DNA of 64,000 bases from Pacificibacter marinus. Its GTDB lineage: Bacteria > Pseudomonadota > Alphaproteobacteria > Rhodobacterales > Rhodobacteraceae. The stretch spans positions 124,001-188,000 of the forward strand of contig NZ_JAHKPK010000022.1 in NCBI RefSeq assembly GCF_018860665.1, read 5' to 3'. The position numbers and the translations under genes were made by a program. The notes under the pieces were generated by a model that saw only the letters and a program-made list of their open reading frames with translations, ran no database searches and was not told the origin of the DNA. Positions 8,865 through 18,292 of this stretch are shown here, one piece after another; within the stretch, counting starts at the first letter, position 1; each line of letters begins with the position of its first letter.

Positions 8865-9635
8865 TCAATCCTCGAAACACGCTGAGCGCCCGTCCGCTTG
8901 AATTGTCGCGGCACCATCGGCGATTTGCGCGGCACGCCGCTTTACAAATGGCCCAGGATTGCCTGCGTTTCTCAATTTCGGCGCAGGTAAAACCGCCGCA
9001 AGTTGAGCGGCTTGTCTGGCAGACAGTTCTTCGGGGCCAACACCAAAATAGGTGCGCGCCGCAGCCTCTGCGCCAAAGACACCTTCGTCAAATTCAGCGA
9101 TATTTAAGTAAACTTCAAGGATACGCCGCTTGCTCCACGTCAATTCAACAATTGGCGTCACCAATGCCTCCAGCGCCTTACGCAACCAAGATCGACCATG
9201 CCAAAGAAACACGTTTTTGACCACTTGCTGGGAAATCGTCGACGCGCCGCGTCCCGCCCCTTCATCAATGGCTGCGCGGATTGCGCCAAGGTCAAACCCC
9301 CAGTGATCGCAAAAATTCGCATCCTCGGCCGCAACCACAGATCGCGCCAGGACAGGGGCGATATCTTCCAGAGGCACCCATTGATAATCAACGCCGTTCG
9401 AAACACGCCCTTCGGACACCATATAAGGCGTCGTGGGTATGGGCAGCACTGTGTAGGCTAAAATCCAGATGAGCCCGAGCCCGATCATAGCGAACACCAA
9501 TTGAAAGGCGCGTCGCCGCAGTCGCGCAAAAAAGCCAAGCCGTAAGGGATCGCGTTTTGCAACGGGACGCAAAGGCTTTGTCGTCTTTTTGGTTTTGCGT
9601 TTGGTCGTCTTGGTTGATTTGGATGTCTTAGCCAT
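8865..9635 (-). CDS. mtgA: Monofunctional biosynthetic peptidoglycan transglycosylase
   Basis: A GT51 glycosyltransferase polymerising lipid II into glycan strands. I start it at the ATG at 9635 (MAKTSKSTKTTKRK), giving 256 residues; the frame stays open to 9689. The N-terminus is a long Lys/Thr-rich cytoplasmic segment, then one membrane helix near residues 40-65. The GT51 signature is clear: VVAAEDANFCDHWGFD with the catalytic-type Glu, GASTISQQVVKNVFLW, and RILEVYLNIAEFDEGVFGAE. No transpeptidase domain follows. It is 51 bp upstream of fzlA; a terminator separates it from gltB. Confidence 0.93.
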   Translation of the reverse strand: MAKTSKSTKTTKRKTKKTTKPLRPVAKRDPLRLGFFARLRRRAFQLVFAMIGLGLIWILAYTVLPIPTTPYMVSEGRVSNGVDYQWVPLEDIAPVLARSVVAAEDANFCDHWGFDLGAIRAAIDEGAGRGASTISQQVVKNVFLWHGRSWLRKALEALVTPIVELTWSKRRILEVYLNIAEFDEGVFGAEAAARTYFGVGPEELSARQAAQLAAVLPAPKLRNAGNPGPFVKRRAAQIADGAATIQADGRSACFED

Positions 9636-9704
9636 AGCGCAGTGATTCATGGTCTCGCGCGTCAGGTCAAGACATCGCGCAAAAAACACTTATTTTTGGC
9701 AAAA

Positions 9705-9732
9705 TAAAAAGCCCCCAATCGCTTGGGGGCTT
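9705..9732 (-). terminator. Intrinsic terminator downstream of gltB
   Basis: AAGCCCCCAA and TTGGGGGCTT (9709-9732) form a perfect 10-bp stem with a TCGC loop. On the minus strand the stem is followed by a T-rich run. It lies between the gltB stop (9756) and the mtgA start (9635), ending gltD-gltB transcription. Confidence 0.9.
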
Positions 9733-9755
9733 CAATTTGTTTAAAGGCTTCCGCT

Positions 9756-12700
9756 TTATTCCGCAGGAATTGCACCCTTTTCCAAAGACAGAGGCGCCTT
9801 GATATGCACCAGCATTTCTTTGGGGCAAACTTGTAAGAAGTTGGCTTTTTCAACATCCCAGTTGGACAAAATTTCTGACGCTTTAACAGATCCAGTTTCT
9901 CGTACGTGACGTTCGATCAAAGATTTGAGCTCAGTTTCCCAGTATTCAACCGTCACAGGACAAGTCACCAAAGTCTCGTGGTTCATCAATTGGAACGCAG
10001 TGCCTTCAGGGTCATAAAGGTAAGCCATACCACCCGTCATACCCGCACCAAAGTTCGCACCGATGGACCCAAGGATCACCGCGATACCGCCAGTCATGTA
10101 CTCACAACCGCTGGAACCACAGCCTTCGATCACGACAGTTGCACCAGAATTTCGCACAGCGAAACGTTCGCCTGCACGACCAGCCGCAAAGAGGTAGCCG
10201 TCAGTGGCGCCATAAAGAACCGTGTTGCCAATAATAGTGTTCTCGGACGCAACCAAAGGTGAATGCATAGGCGGACGCACCACGATGATACCGCCAGACA
10301 GACCTTTACCGACGTAATCGTTGGCGTCACCTGACACTTCGATCTTCAAACCAGGGGCCGCGAAAGCACCCAAAGATTGGCCCGCAGAACCTGTGAGCTT
10401 CACAGTCAAGTGGTCATCTTGAAGGTCATTGCGCATGCCAAAATTCTGCACAATGTGGCTGGACGTACGTGTACCAATAGTCCGATGCGTGTTTTGCACC
10501 GCATAGGACAGCTGCATTTTCTCGCCGTCTTTCAAGAAACGCGCCGCATCAGAGACGATTTGCGCATCCAGCGTATCAGGCACAGCATTGCGTGGTTTTG
10601 ACCGGTCATAGACGATCTTGTCAGCGCCATCGACGGTGATCAAAAGCGGATTGAGGTCAAGATCGTCAAGATGCGCAGAGCCACGTGACACCTGTGTCAG
10701 CAGATCGGCACGACCGATCACTTCATCCATAGAGCGCGCGCCGATAGAGGCCAGAATTTCACGCACTTCTTGCGCATAGAATGTGATCAAGTTGACCACT
10801 TTATCCGCATTGCCAGTGAATTTTTTGCGCAGATCGTCGTCTTGCGTACACACACCCACGGGGCAAGTGTTCGACTGACATTGACGGACCATGATACAAC
10901 CCATCGCGATCAATGCCGCGGTACCGATGCCGTATTCTTCGGCCCCCAGCATCGCAGCCATAACCACGTCACGCCCTGTGCGCAAACCACCATCGGTGCG
11001 CAATGTCACACGTTCGCGCAAGTTGTTCATAGACAGAACTTGGTGCGCTTCAGTCAGACCCATTTCCCATGGCAGACCTGCGAATTTAATCGAGGTCGCA
11101 GGGGATGCGCCAGTGCCACCGTTGTGCCCCGAAATAAGGATAATATCCGCTTTCGCTTTGGCCACACCGGCTGCAATCGTGCCAACACCAGAGGACGCCA
11201 CGAGTTTTACAGTGACTTTACAGCGTGGGTTGATCTGCTTGAGATCATAGATCAGTTGCGCCAAATCCTCGATAGAATAGATATCATGGTGCGGCGGCGG
11301 AGAGATCAAAGTCACGCCTTTGGTCGAGTGACGCAATTTGGCGATAAGGTCTGTGACCTTCATACCTGGAAGCTGGCCACCCTCACCGGGTTTTGCGCCT
11401 TGAGCCACTTTGATTTCAAGCTCTTCACAGGCCAAAAGATATTCGGCTGTGACCCCAAACCGGCCTGATGCGACCTGTTTGATCTTTGCAGAGGCATTGT
11501 CACCATTTGGCTCTGGCGTGAAATCATCAGGGCTTTCGCCACCTTCACCAGAGTCAGATTTCGCACCAATGCGGTTCATCGCAATAGACAAAGTGCGGTG
11601 AGATTCAGGAGACAAAGCCCCCAACGACATACCCGGTGTCACAAAGCGCTTACGGATTGCAGTGATAGATTCCACTTCCTCGATTGGCACAGGTTTACCC
11701 AAAGGTTTGACGTCCAAAAGGTCACGCAAGTGGATCGGCGGGTTAGACCGCATCTTGGCAGAGTATTGTTGCCACATAGAATAGGATGCACGGTCACAGG
11801 CCGATTGCAGCATATGCATCGACTGCGCTTCCCACGCATGAGTTTCACCAGATTTACGCGATTTGTAGAAACCACCGATGGGCAAAGTATTGCCACCCAA
11901 GAAGCCTTGCGCGTGTACTGCCTTAAGTTTCTTCTGGATGCCACCAACACCGATACCGGAAATGCGTGACTGCATTCCAGGGAAGAACTCAGCACACATC
12001 GCGCGAGAAAGACCAACAGCTTCAAAATTCAAACCACCACGATAGGACGAAATCACAGAGATACCCATCTTCGCCATGATTTTTAGCAAGCCTGCATCAA
12101 CCGCAGCACGGTAACGCGCGACAGCTTCAGTCAGCGTGCAATCCAACAGACCACGCTCGATACGGTCATTGAGCGAGTCCTCGGCCAAGTAAGCGTTCAC
12201 GATGGTCGCACCACAGCCGATCAAGACTGCAAAGTAATGCGGATCGATACATTCAGCAGAACGCACACCGATAGAACAGAACGTGCGCAACCCTTTGCGA
12301 GTCAGCCAGCTGTGCACCGCAGAGGTCGCCAAAATCATCGGCATCGCGACGCGATCAGCGCCTTGACCTTGATCCGTCAATACGATGTGACCGCCACCTG
12401 AACGCACAGCTTCTTCGGCCTCGGCACGCACGCGATCAAGCCCTTCACGCAATGCATTCGCGCCGCCATCAACTGGGAAAGTACAATCAATTTCGGTCAT
12501 CGGCGCGTTGAATTTTGATTTCAACGTTTCAAATTGAGCATTGCCGACAAACGGACTGTCGAGCACCAAAATCTCAGTCTGTGAACTGCTTTCGTCCAGC
12601 ACATTTTTCAAGTTTCCGAACCGCGTCTTGAGTGACATCACGCGATATTCGCGCAATGAGTCAATTGGTGGGTTGGTGACCTGTGAGAAGTTTTGACGAA

Positions 12701-14291
12701 AGAAGTGGCTCAACGGGCGGTATTTTTCAGACAAAACCGCAGAGGGCGTGTCATCCCCCATCGAGGCCAAAGTTTCTTTGCCATCTTCCGCCATAGGCGC
12801 AAGAATTTGCTCAAGTTCTTCGATGGAATAACCAGCCGCGATTTGGCGCTGCTTTAGATCCACACCACTAAAGATCGCTTTTTCCTCTAAGCCAGATAAG
12901 CTTTCTTCAAGATCATTGATCTTACCCGCCCAGTCGCCAAACGGCTGCGCTGCGGCGAGTTTATCTTTCATTTCTGTATCGTGGTACAGCTTACCATCAG
13001 TCATATCGACAGCCAGCATTTGACCTGGTCCAAGCGCGCCTTTTTCAACAACAGTCGCCTCATCAGTCGGCACCATGCCCACTTCAGATCCCGCAATGAC
13101 AAGTCCATCACCCGTCACAACGTAACGCATCGGACGCAGGCCGTTACGATCAAGACCTGCACAGACCCAACGACCGTCCGTCATCGCCAAGGCAGCAGGG
13201 CCATCCCATGGTTCCATCACGGAGTTCACGTAAGAATACATGTCACGCCAAGACTGTGGCAGTTCCACAGCTTGCTGCGACCAAGCTTCAGGCACGAGCA
13301 TCGTTTTCGCCATAGGTGCAGACCGCCCAGCGCGCACCAAAACTTCGAACACAGCATCAAGTGCTGCAGAATCAGATGCACCTTGCGGGATGATTGGTTT
13401 AATATCCTCAGCCGTGTCACCAAATGTGGTCGAAGCCATGCGAATCTCATGCGACTTCATCCAGTTTTTGTTTCCCTTGAACGTGTTGATCTCACCGTTG
13501 TGAGCCAACATGCGGAACGGCTGCGCAAGCCACCACTGCGGGAAGGTGTTTGTGGAATACCGCTGGTGGTAAATCGCAAACGCAGATTCAAACCGTTCAT
13601 CCATTAAATCAGGGTAAAATTCTGCGACCTGTTCAGCCAGCATCATGCCTTTGTAGATGATAGAGCGGCAAGAGAGTGAACAAACGTACAAAGACTGTGC
13701 GCCGGCGGCCAAAGCAGCTTTTTCAATACGACGACGGATCACATAAAGCTCGCGCTCGAATGTTTCTTCGTCCACGCCTTTGGAATTCGAAATCAAAATC
13801 TGTTCGATTTCAGGGCGTGTCAAATTGGCTTTTTCGCCCAAACAATCAACGCTCACTGGGACGTGACGCCAACCGTATATGTAGTACCCCATGCGCAGAA
13901 CTTCGGATTCGATGATCGTGCGGCAGGTTTCTTGAGCGCCAAAATCAGTGCGCGGCAGAAAGATTTGCCCAACAGCGATCATTTCATCTGTGCGGGGCTT
14001 GTGGCCGGTGCGCTTCACTTGATCATAGAAAAATGGAACAGGGATCTGCACGTGAATACCTGCGCCGTCACCCGTTTTGCCGTCCGCATCAACAGCACCA
14101 CGGTGCCAGATCGCTTTGAGGGCAGAAATACCGTTTTCAACGACTTTACGAGATTTTGTGCCGTCGACAGAAACAACAAGACCAACCCCACAAGAGGAGT
14201 GCTCATCTTCTTCACGGAAGAGAGAATTTTGTGCCATCCATTCGCGTTTGGCTTCTTCGCGAGCGGCCCAGCTTTCATCATATTTTGTCAT
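9756..14291 (-). CDS. gltB: Glutamate synthase (NADPH) large subunit
   Basis: The large subunit of GOGAT, transferring the amide of glutamine to 2-oxoglutarate, with a 3Fe-4S cluster and FMN. 1511 residues, as expected. A short propeptide precedes Cys34 (SSCGVGLVVSVDG), which becomes the N-terminal nucleophile of the glutaminase domain. The FMN-binding synthase domain includes the GEGGESPDDF and AKPGEGGQLPG loops, then CIMVRQCQSNTCPVGVCTQ with iron-sulfur cysteines. The C-terminal beta-helix domain has repeated glycine-rich turns (GKGLSGGIIVV, GGIAVILG). Transcribed after gltD across a 115-bp gap. Confidence 0.98.
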   Translation of the reverse strand: MTKYDESWAAREEAKREWMAQNSLFREEDEHSSCGVGLVVSVDGTKSRKVVENGISALKAIWHRGAVDADGKTGDGAGIHVQIPVPFFYDQVKRTGHKPRTDEMIAVGQIFLPRTDFGAQETCRTIIESEVLRMGYYIYGWRHVPVSVDCLGEKANLTRPEIEQILISNSKGVDEETFERELYVIRRRIEKAALAAGAQSLYVCSLSCRSIIYKGMMLAEQVAEFYPDLMDERFESAFAIYHQRYSTNTFPQWWLAQPFRMLAHNGEINTFKGNKNWMKSHEIRMASTTFGDTAEDIKPIIPQGASDSAALDAVFEVLVRAGRSAPMAKTMLVPEAWSQQAVELPQSWRDMYSYVNSVMEPWDGPAALAMTDGRWVCAGLDRNGLRPMRYVVTGDGLVIAGSEVGMVPTDEATVVEKGALGPGQMLAVDMTDGKLYHDTEMKDKLAAAQPFGDWAGKINDLEESLSGLEEKAIFSGVDLKQRQIAAGYSIEELEQILAPMAEDGKETLASMGDDTPSAVLSEKYRPLSHFFRQNFSQVTNPPIDSLREYRVMSLKTRFGNLKNVLDESSSQTEILVLDSPFVGNAQFETLKSKFNAPMTEIDCTFPVDGGANALREGLDRVRAEAEEAVRSGGGHIVLTDQGQGADRVAMPMILATSAVHSWLTRKGLRTFCSIGVRSAECIDPHYFAVLIGCGATIVNAYLAEDSLNDRIERGLLDCTLTEAVARYRAAVDAGLLKIMAKMGISVISSYRGGLNFEAVGLSRAMCAEFFPGMQSRISGIGVGGIQKKLKAVHAQGFLGGNTLPIGGFYKSRKSGETHAWEAQSMHMLQSACDRASYSMWQQYSAKMRSNPPIHLRDLLDVKPLGKPVPIEEVESITAIRKRFVTPGMSLGALSPESHRTLSIAMNRIGAKSDSGEGGESPDDFTPEPNGDNASAKIKQVASGRFGVTAEYLLACEELEIKVAQGAKPGEGGQLPGMKVTDLIAKLRHSTKGVTLISPPPHHDIYSIEDLAQLIYDLKQINPRCKVTVKLVASSGVGTIAAGVAKAKADIILISGHNGGTGASPATSIKFAGLPWEMGLTEAHQVLSMNNLRERVTLRTDGGLRTGRDVVMAAMLGAEEYGIGTAALIAMGCIMVRQCQSNTCPVGVCTQDDDLRKKFTGNADKVVNLITFYAQEVREILASIGARSMDEVIGRADLLTQVSRGSAHLDDLDLNPLLITVDGADKIVYDRSKPRNAVPDTLDAQIVSDAARFLKDGEKMQLSYAVQNTHRTIGTRTSSHIVQNFGMRNDLQDDHLTVKLTGSAGQSLGAFAAPGLKIEVSGDANDYVGKGLSGGIIVVRPPMHSPLVASENTIIGNTVLYGATDGYLFAAGRAGERFAVRNSGATVVIEGCGSSGCEYMTGGIAVILGSIGANFGAGMTGGMAYLYDPEGTAFQLMNHETLVTCPVTVEYWETELKSLIERHVRETGSVKASEILSNWDVEKANFLQVCPKEMLVHIKAPLSLEKGAIPAE

Positions 14292-14343
14292 ATTGGTAAC
14301 CCTTCCTTATCGTTTGGTGGGGTCGAAAGACTTCAGTGTAGAC

Positions 14344-14395
14344 CGAGAGGGGCGGCATGTGACTGCGTGAAAGCAATTCATCCGCGCGCCTCTCG
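14344..14395 (-). other. Possible hairpin in the gltD-gltB spacer
   Basis: CGAGAGG (14344-14350) and CCTCTCG (14389-14395) are complementary arms with a 38-base loop region. No U run follows. It may act on processing or stability in the 115-bp gltD-gltB gap, or be chance; the rest of the gap shows only a purine-rich gltB ribosome-binding site. Confidence 0.2.
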
Positions 14396-14406
14396 ATCGT
14401 TAAAAT

Positions 14407-15840
14407 TTACTCGGCTGCAACGCTTGCAGCGGCATTGACCTGCTCAACAATAGCATCAGCCGCTTCGCGTCCATCACGGATAGCCCAAACAACCAAAGAT
14501 GCACCGCGCTGAATATCGCCACAGGCGTAAACGCCCGGCAATTTGGTTTCATGCGTTTTGAAATCAGCCAAAACTGTACCCCAACGCGTGACTTCCAAAC
14601 CATCAGCATTCCACAACTTTGGAAGTTCTTCTGGCTCGAACCCAAGCGCCTTGATCACGAGATCTGCGTCTTCAACATAGTCCGCACCCTCGATCACTTC
14701 AGGAGATTGACGACCTGAGGCATCCGGCGTCCCCAAGCGCATTTTTTGCACCATAACGCCCGTGACAGGATTACCTGCAAAACCTTTAGGCGCTGCAAGC
14801 CAGACAAATTCCACACCTTCTTCTTCGGCGTTTTGTGTTTCGCGCTGCGATCCTGGCATATTGGCACGATCACGACGGTACAGACACTTCACCGATGTGG
14901 CGCCTTGACGAATCGCTGTGCGCACACAGTCCATCGCCGTGTCACCACCACCGATAACCACGACTTTTTTGCCTTTTGCGTTCAATGCACCGCTGTCAAA
15001 TTCTGCAACAGTGTCACCGAACGAAACTTTGTTAGATGCTGTCAAATAGTCCAGCGCAGCGACGATACCTTCAGAACCAGCGCCTGGACCTTGAAGGTCA
15101 CGAGATTTGTAAACGCCAGTAGCGATCAAAACGGCGTCATGCTTTTCGCGTAAAGCGTCAAAAGAGATGTCTTCGCCAACATTGCAGTTCAAAACAAATT
15201 CAACGCCTGATTCTTTCAGCTGATCGATGCGACGCATGACCACGTCTTTTTCAAGCTTGAAGCTTGGGATACCGTAAGTCATCAGACCGCCAGCGCGATC
15301 GGAGCGTTCATAGACAGTGACCTGAAGGCCAGCACGACGCAAACGATCAGCGGCAGCAACACCGCCGGGACCAGACCCGATGATACCCACAGATTCAGTG
15401 CGCTCTGTATGCGGCTTGATGCCTTCAACCCAACCGTTTTCCCATGCGGTGTCTGTGATGTATTTCTCAACAGCACCAATCGTGACCGTGCCGTGACCAG
15501 ACTGTTCAATCACACAGTTGCCTTCGCACAGACGATCCTGCGGACAGATACGCCCACAGATCTCAGGGAATGCGTTGGTCTCTTGCGAGAGCTCATACGC
15601 TTCTTTCAAGCGCCCACTTGCAGTCAAGCGCAACCAGTCGGGAATGTTGTTGTGAAGCGGACAATGCGACTGACAGTAAGGCACACCACACTGCGAACAG
15701 CGGGAGGCTTGTTCTTCAGCTTTCGCAGAAATGAAGTCACCGTAGATTTCCAAGAAATCTTCCTTACGGTCGCCTGCGTCGCGTTTTTCGGGCATATCCC
15801 GTCCAACGTTCACAAATTTGAGCATAGGCTCCTTGGCCAT
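14407..15840 (-). CDS. gltD: Glutamate synthase (NADPH) small subunit
   Basis: The FAD-containing beta subunit of GOGAT, passing electrons from NADPH through iron-sulfur clusters to GltB. 477 residues. The N-terminal cysteine-rich domain is evident: CSQCGVPYCQSHCPLHN, then CGRICPQDRLCEGNCV. The FAD-binding motif GIIGSGPGGVAAADRLRRAG and a second dinucleotide-binding motif VVVIGGGDTAMDCVRTA are intact, as is the late YACGDIQRGASLVVWAI flavin loop. It is first in the gltD-gltB transcript. The 228-bp divergent region with uppP holds a 7-bp inverted repeat (15910-15942). Confidence 0.97.
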   Translation of the reverse strand: MAKEPMLKFVNVGRDMPEKRDAGDRKEDFLEIYGDFISAKAEEQASRCSQCGVPYCQSHCPLHNNIPDWLRLTASGRLKEAYELSQETNAFPEICGRICPQDRLCEGNCVIEQSGHGTVTIGAVEKYITDTAWENGWVEGIKPHTERTESVGIIGSGPGGVAAADRLRRAGLQVTVYERSDRAGGLMTYGIPSFKLEKDVVMRRIDQLKESGVEFVLNCNVGEDISFDALREKHDAVLIATGVYKSRDLQGPGAGSEGIVAALDYLTASNKVSFGDTVAEFDSGALNAKGKKVVVIGGGDTAMDCVRTAIRQGATSVKCLYRRDRANMPGSQRETQNAEEEGVEFVWLAAPKGFAGNPVTGVMVQKMRLGTPDASGRQSPEVIEGADYVEDADLVIKALGFEPEELPKLWNADGLEVTRWGTVLADFKTHETKLPGVYACGDIQRGASLVVWAIRDGREAADAIVEQVNAAASVAAE

Positions 15841-15909
15841 AACACAATATCTCCGTAGGTTTGAATTTGAATTTATATGCTATGTACAAAGAACTGGCAC
15901 AAAAGAAAA

Positions 15910-15942
15910 GTCATAAGTGCTGCCCTATATGTCGTTTATGAC
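15910..15942. promoter_or_regulatory. Inverted repeat in the gltD/uppP divergent region
   Basis: GTCATAA at 15910-15916 and TTATGAC at 15936-15942 are exact reverse complements with 19 bases between. They lie about 70 bp upstream of gltD and 127 bp upstream of uppP. On the minus strand a TTGTGC about 18 bases before ATATAA (roughly 15868-15900) could be the gltD promoter, placing the repeat just upstream of -35. I cannot name the binding protein. Confidence 0.3.
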
Positions 15943-16068
15943 CGGACACTAACCCACTACGGACAATAAATCATAAATAATAGGTCAATAATAGTGACAT
16001 TAATTGAAGCTTCTTATTGAGTTTAAAAGAGTTTATCACTTCATCATCAGAACACCAAGGACCGCCCT

Positions 16069-16875
16069 ATGAGCCTCTTTTACTTATTTCTCGTCGCCTT
16101 AATTCAAGGTGTTACTGAGTTTCTACCTGTTTCATCCTCGGGTCACCTGATTCTACTACCCTATTTTGTTGGAATCGACGATCAAGGCCAAGCTATCGAT
16201 GTGGCTGTTCATATCGGCACATTGGGCGCTGTGGTCGCCTATTTTTGGTCAGACGTTAAAGTTGGCCTGCTAGGCATTCCGCGCATGTTGACCGGAAAAA
16301 TTGACACGCCAGGCGCGAAACTTGCCTTTCTTTTGCTTATCGCGACCATCCCAGTCATCATTCTCGGCCTCGTTATCAAAGTCACTGGCCTATCCGACGC
16401 CATGCGATCCATTCGCGTGATTGGTTGGACAATGTTAATCTTTGGCTTGGTTCTATATTGGTTCGATCAAAAAGGCCCCACGCACAAGATTGACACAGAC
16501 TGGTCAATCAAAGACGCCATCATACTTGGCCTATGGCAAGCGATTGCCCTTATCCCTGGCACATCGCGTTCAGGCATCACAATCACCGGCGCACGTGCGC
16601 TTGGGTACTCCCGTGAAGACGGCGCAAAAATTGCCATGTTAATGTCGATTCCAACCATTTTGGCCTCAGGCATTTTGCTCGGTGCAGAAGTTGCAGGCGA
16701 TGCAGACTGGGAATTGCTGAAATACGCAGGCATAGGTGCCGCGTTCGCATTTATCGCGGCACTGGGGGCGCTTGTGTTGATGATGCGGCTTTTGCGCTCC
16801 GTGAGCTTTACGCCTTATGTCATTTACCGTGTTATTCTTGGCGCTGTACTTTTGATCATTTCTTACAGCGTATAA
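16069..16875 (+). CDS. uppP: Undecaprenyl-diphosphatase
   Basis: A polytopic membrane protein dephosphorylating undecaprenyl diphosphate to recycle the carrier for peptidoglycan and O-antigen synthesis (BacA/UppP family). 268 residues with about eight hydrophobic segments. Both family motifs are clear: QGVTEFLPVSSSGHLILLP at the N-terminus and PGTSRSGITITGARALG near 164-180. A strong bidirectional terminator follows. Divergent from gltD. Confidence 0.96.
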   Translation: MSLFYLFLVALIQGVTEFLPVSSSGHLILLPYFVGIDDQGQAIDVAVHIGTLGAVVAYFWSDVKVGLLGIPRMLTGKIDTPGAKLAFLLLIATIPVIILGLVIKVTGLSDAMRSIRVIGWTMLIFGLVLYWFDQKGPTHKIDTDWSIKDAIILGLWQAIALIPGTSRSGITITGARALGYSREDGAKIAMLMSIPTILASGILLGAEVAGDADWELLKYAGIGAAFAFIAALGALVLMMRLLRSVSFTPYVIYRVILGAVLLIISYSV

Positions 16876-16893
16876 ATTTTTCAAATTCGCACA

Positions 16894-16928
16894 AAAAGGC
16901 GCGCCCAAAATATTGGAGCGCGCCTTTT
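16894..16928. terminator. Bidirectional intrinsic terminator between uppP and the NDUFA9-like gene
   Basis: AAAAGGCGCGC (16894-16904) and GCGCGCCTTTT (16918-16928) form an 11-bp perfect stem with a 13-base loop; the A/T flanks serve as U tracts on either strand. It separates the convergent uppP and NDUFA9-like genes. Confidence 0.9.
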
Positions 16929-16949
16929 ACATTTTCAAAATCAACTACT

Positions 16950-17936
16950 TTAGGTTTTGTGCAGATTTTTCGCACTGTCGCGGATATCAGCATATTGCCC
17001 CGAATCGCGATAAACCCACAGATATTCAGGCAAAATGGCATCCATAGTTGTTGGCGTAATACCCAAATCTGCAAAGCTTTTTGCGTCAGATGACACAACA
17101 CAATCATTGGCGAGATTCTTAACCTGATCACGCGTCAAAACTTTGTTGTGGAACAGCCCAAGCGTCATGGTTTGCGCAAAACCAAAACCCGTTGCCATTA
17201 AATTACCAACGAAGAACGGCAAATCAACAACAAGACGACGACGCTGAATCAAGCCGAGCATTTTGTGGATCAGACCCTTAAGAGTGTCCACTTCAGGACC
17301 GCCCAGCTCATAAATGCCTGCAGGCGCATCACCCAACACAGCCTTAACAACAGCCTGTGCGACATCGTCAACATAGACAGGCTGGAACTTTGACTCACCG
17401 CCAACCAAAGGCAAAACAGGGCCAAATTTTGTCATCTCGGCAAAGCGGTTGAAAAAATCATCTTCCACACCGAACACAACTGACGGACGTAAAATCACAG
17501 CAGACGGGAAAGACGCAAGAACAGCCTGTTCGCCCTCAGCTTTGGTTTTTGCATACTCACTTTCAGATTCGAGATCGGCGCCAATCGCCGACAGATGAAC
17601 CAAGTTGCCAACGCCTTCTTCGGCAGCGATACGCGCGATGCGCGCAGCCCCGTCGGTTTGAACCGCAGCAAAAGAGTTTTTACCCTTTTCAGTTAAAACC
17701 CCCACGCAGTTCACAACTGCATCTGCGCCTTGCATCGCAGCACGCACTGAAGCGTCATCGCGAATGTTGCACAGAATAGGGTCGACCTGACCGACCGCCC
17801 CATAAGGTTTTACGTGAAGCGACTCGTTTGGGCGACGAACAGCAACGCGCACGCGCCATCCTTCTTTTGCCATACGCCGCGCGATATACCGCCCGACAAA
17901 GCCAGCTCCACCATAGATGGTGACCAATTTCGTCAT
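16950..17936 (-). CDS. Atypical SDR, NDUFA9-like NAD(P)H-binding protein
   Basis: A 328-residue atypical short-chain dehydrogenase-like protein; start chosen at the ATG at 17936. It opens with VTIYGGAGFVGRYIARRMA, a Rossmann motif, then VNCVGVLTEKG and VHLSAIGADLESESEYAKTKAEGE with the YxxxK arrangement, and LRPSVVFGVEDDFFNRFAEM. This pattern is typical of proteins annotated as complex I NDUFA9-subunit family in alphaproteobacteria; in mitochondria NDUFA9 is an accessory subunit holding NADPH. Whether this one joins complex I is not shown by the sequence. It faces the tRNA-Leu gene. Confidence 0.8.
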   Translation of the reverse strand: MTKLVTIYGGAGFVGRYIARRMAKEGWRVRVAVRRPNESLHVKPYGAVGQVDPILCNIRDDASVRAAMQGADAVVNCVGVLTEKGKNSFAAVQTDGAARIARIAAEEGVGNLVHLSAIGADLESESEYAKTKAEGEQAVLASFPSAVILRPSVVFGVEDDFFNRFAEMTKFGPVLPLVGGESKFQPVYVDDVAQAVVKAVLGDAPAGIYELGGPEVDTLKGLIHKMLGLIQRRRLVVDLPFFVGNLMATGFGFAQTMTLGLFHNKVLTRDQVKNLANDCVVSSDAKSFADLGITPTTMDAILPEYLWVYRDSGQYADIRDSAKNLHKT

Positions 17937-18077
17937 CTGCATCTCCAATGCCATTTTCTATGTTTTTCTTAGCTTTTCACGACCAAATGAACAAGACGCT
18001 ATAATCACCAATGAAAACCATCGAATCTGCGTTGACAGCCCCGCAACACCTCTTTACATCGCGACCTTACGACACCT

Positions 18078-18164
18078 GCCCAGGTGGCGGAATTGGTAGA
18101 CGCGCTAGCTTCAGGTGCTAGTATTGGCAACGATGTGGAGGTTCGAGTCCTCTCCTGGGCACCA
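18078..18164 (+). tRNA. tRNA-Leu(CAG)
   Basis: An 87-base class II tRNA with encoded CCA. The acceptor stem GCCCAGG pairs with CCTGGGC; the anticodon stem CTAGC/GCTAG encloses the 7-base loop TTCAGGT, giving anticodon CAG (reads CUG). A long variable arm and the GGTTCGAGTCC T-arm complete it. No clear terminator follows. Confidence 0.97.
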
Positions 18165-18292
18165 AACATTCCAAAATGATCGCGATAGAATGCAGGATGA
18201 CAGGTCTCGCGCCACATCTTGGTTAAACTTGCCCGCGTGTCGACAAGTGCTTATGTCACATATTAAATGCCAAACTGTGCAAGAGGCCTGAT

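Noticed and set aside
10770-11468. 232-residue open frame antisense to gltB
   Set aside because: His/Arg/Thr-rich antisense of gltB with no start signal.
12981-13607. 208-residue open frame antisense to the first part of gltB
   Set aside because: Overlaps the conserved GltB glutaminase domain; His/Arg-rich, no supporting signals.
15881-16068. Sigma-54 promoter upstream of gltD (TGGCAC near 15895)
   Set aside because: TGGCAC is not followed by TTGC at the required spacing.
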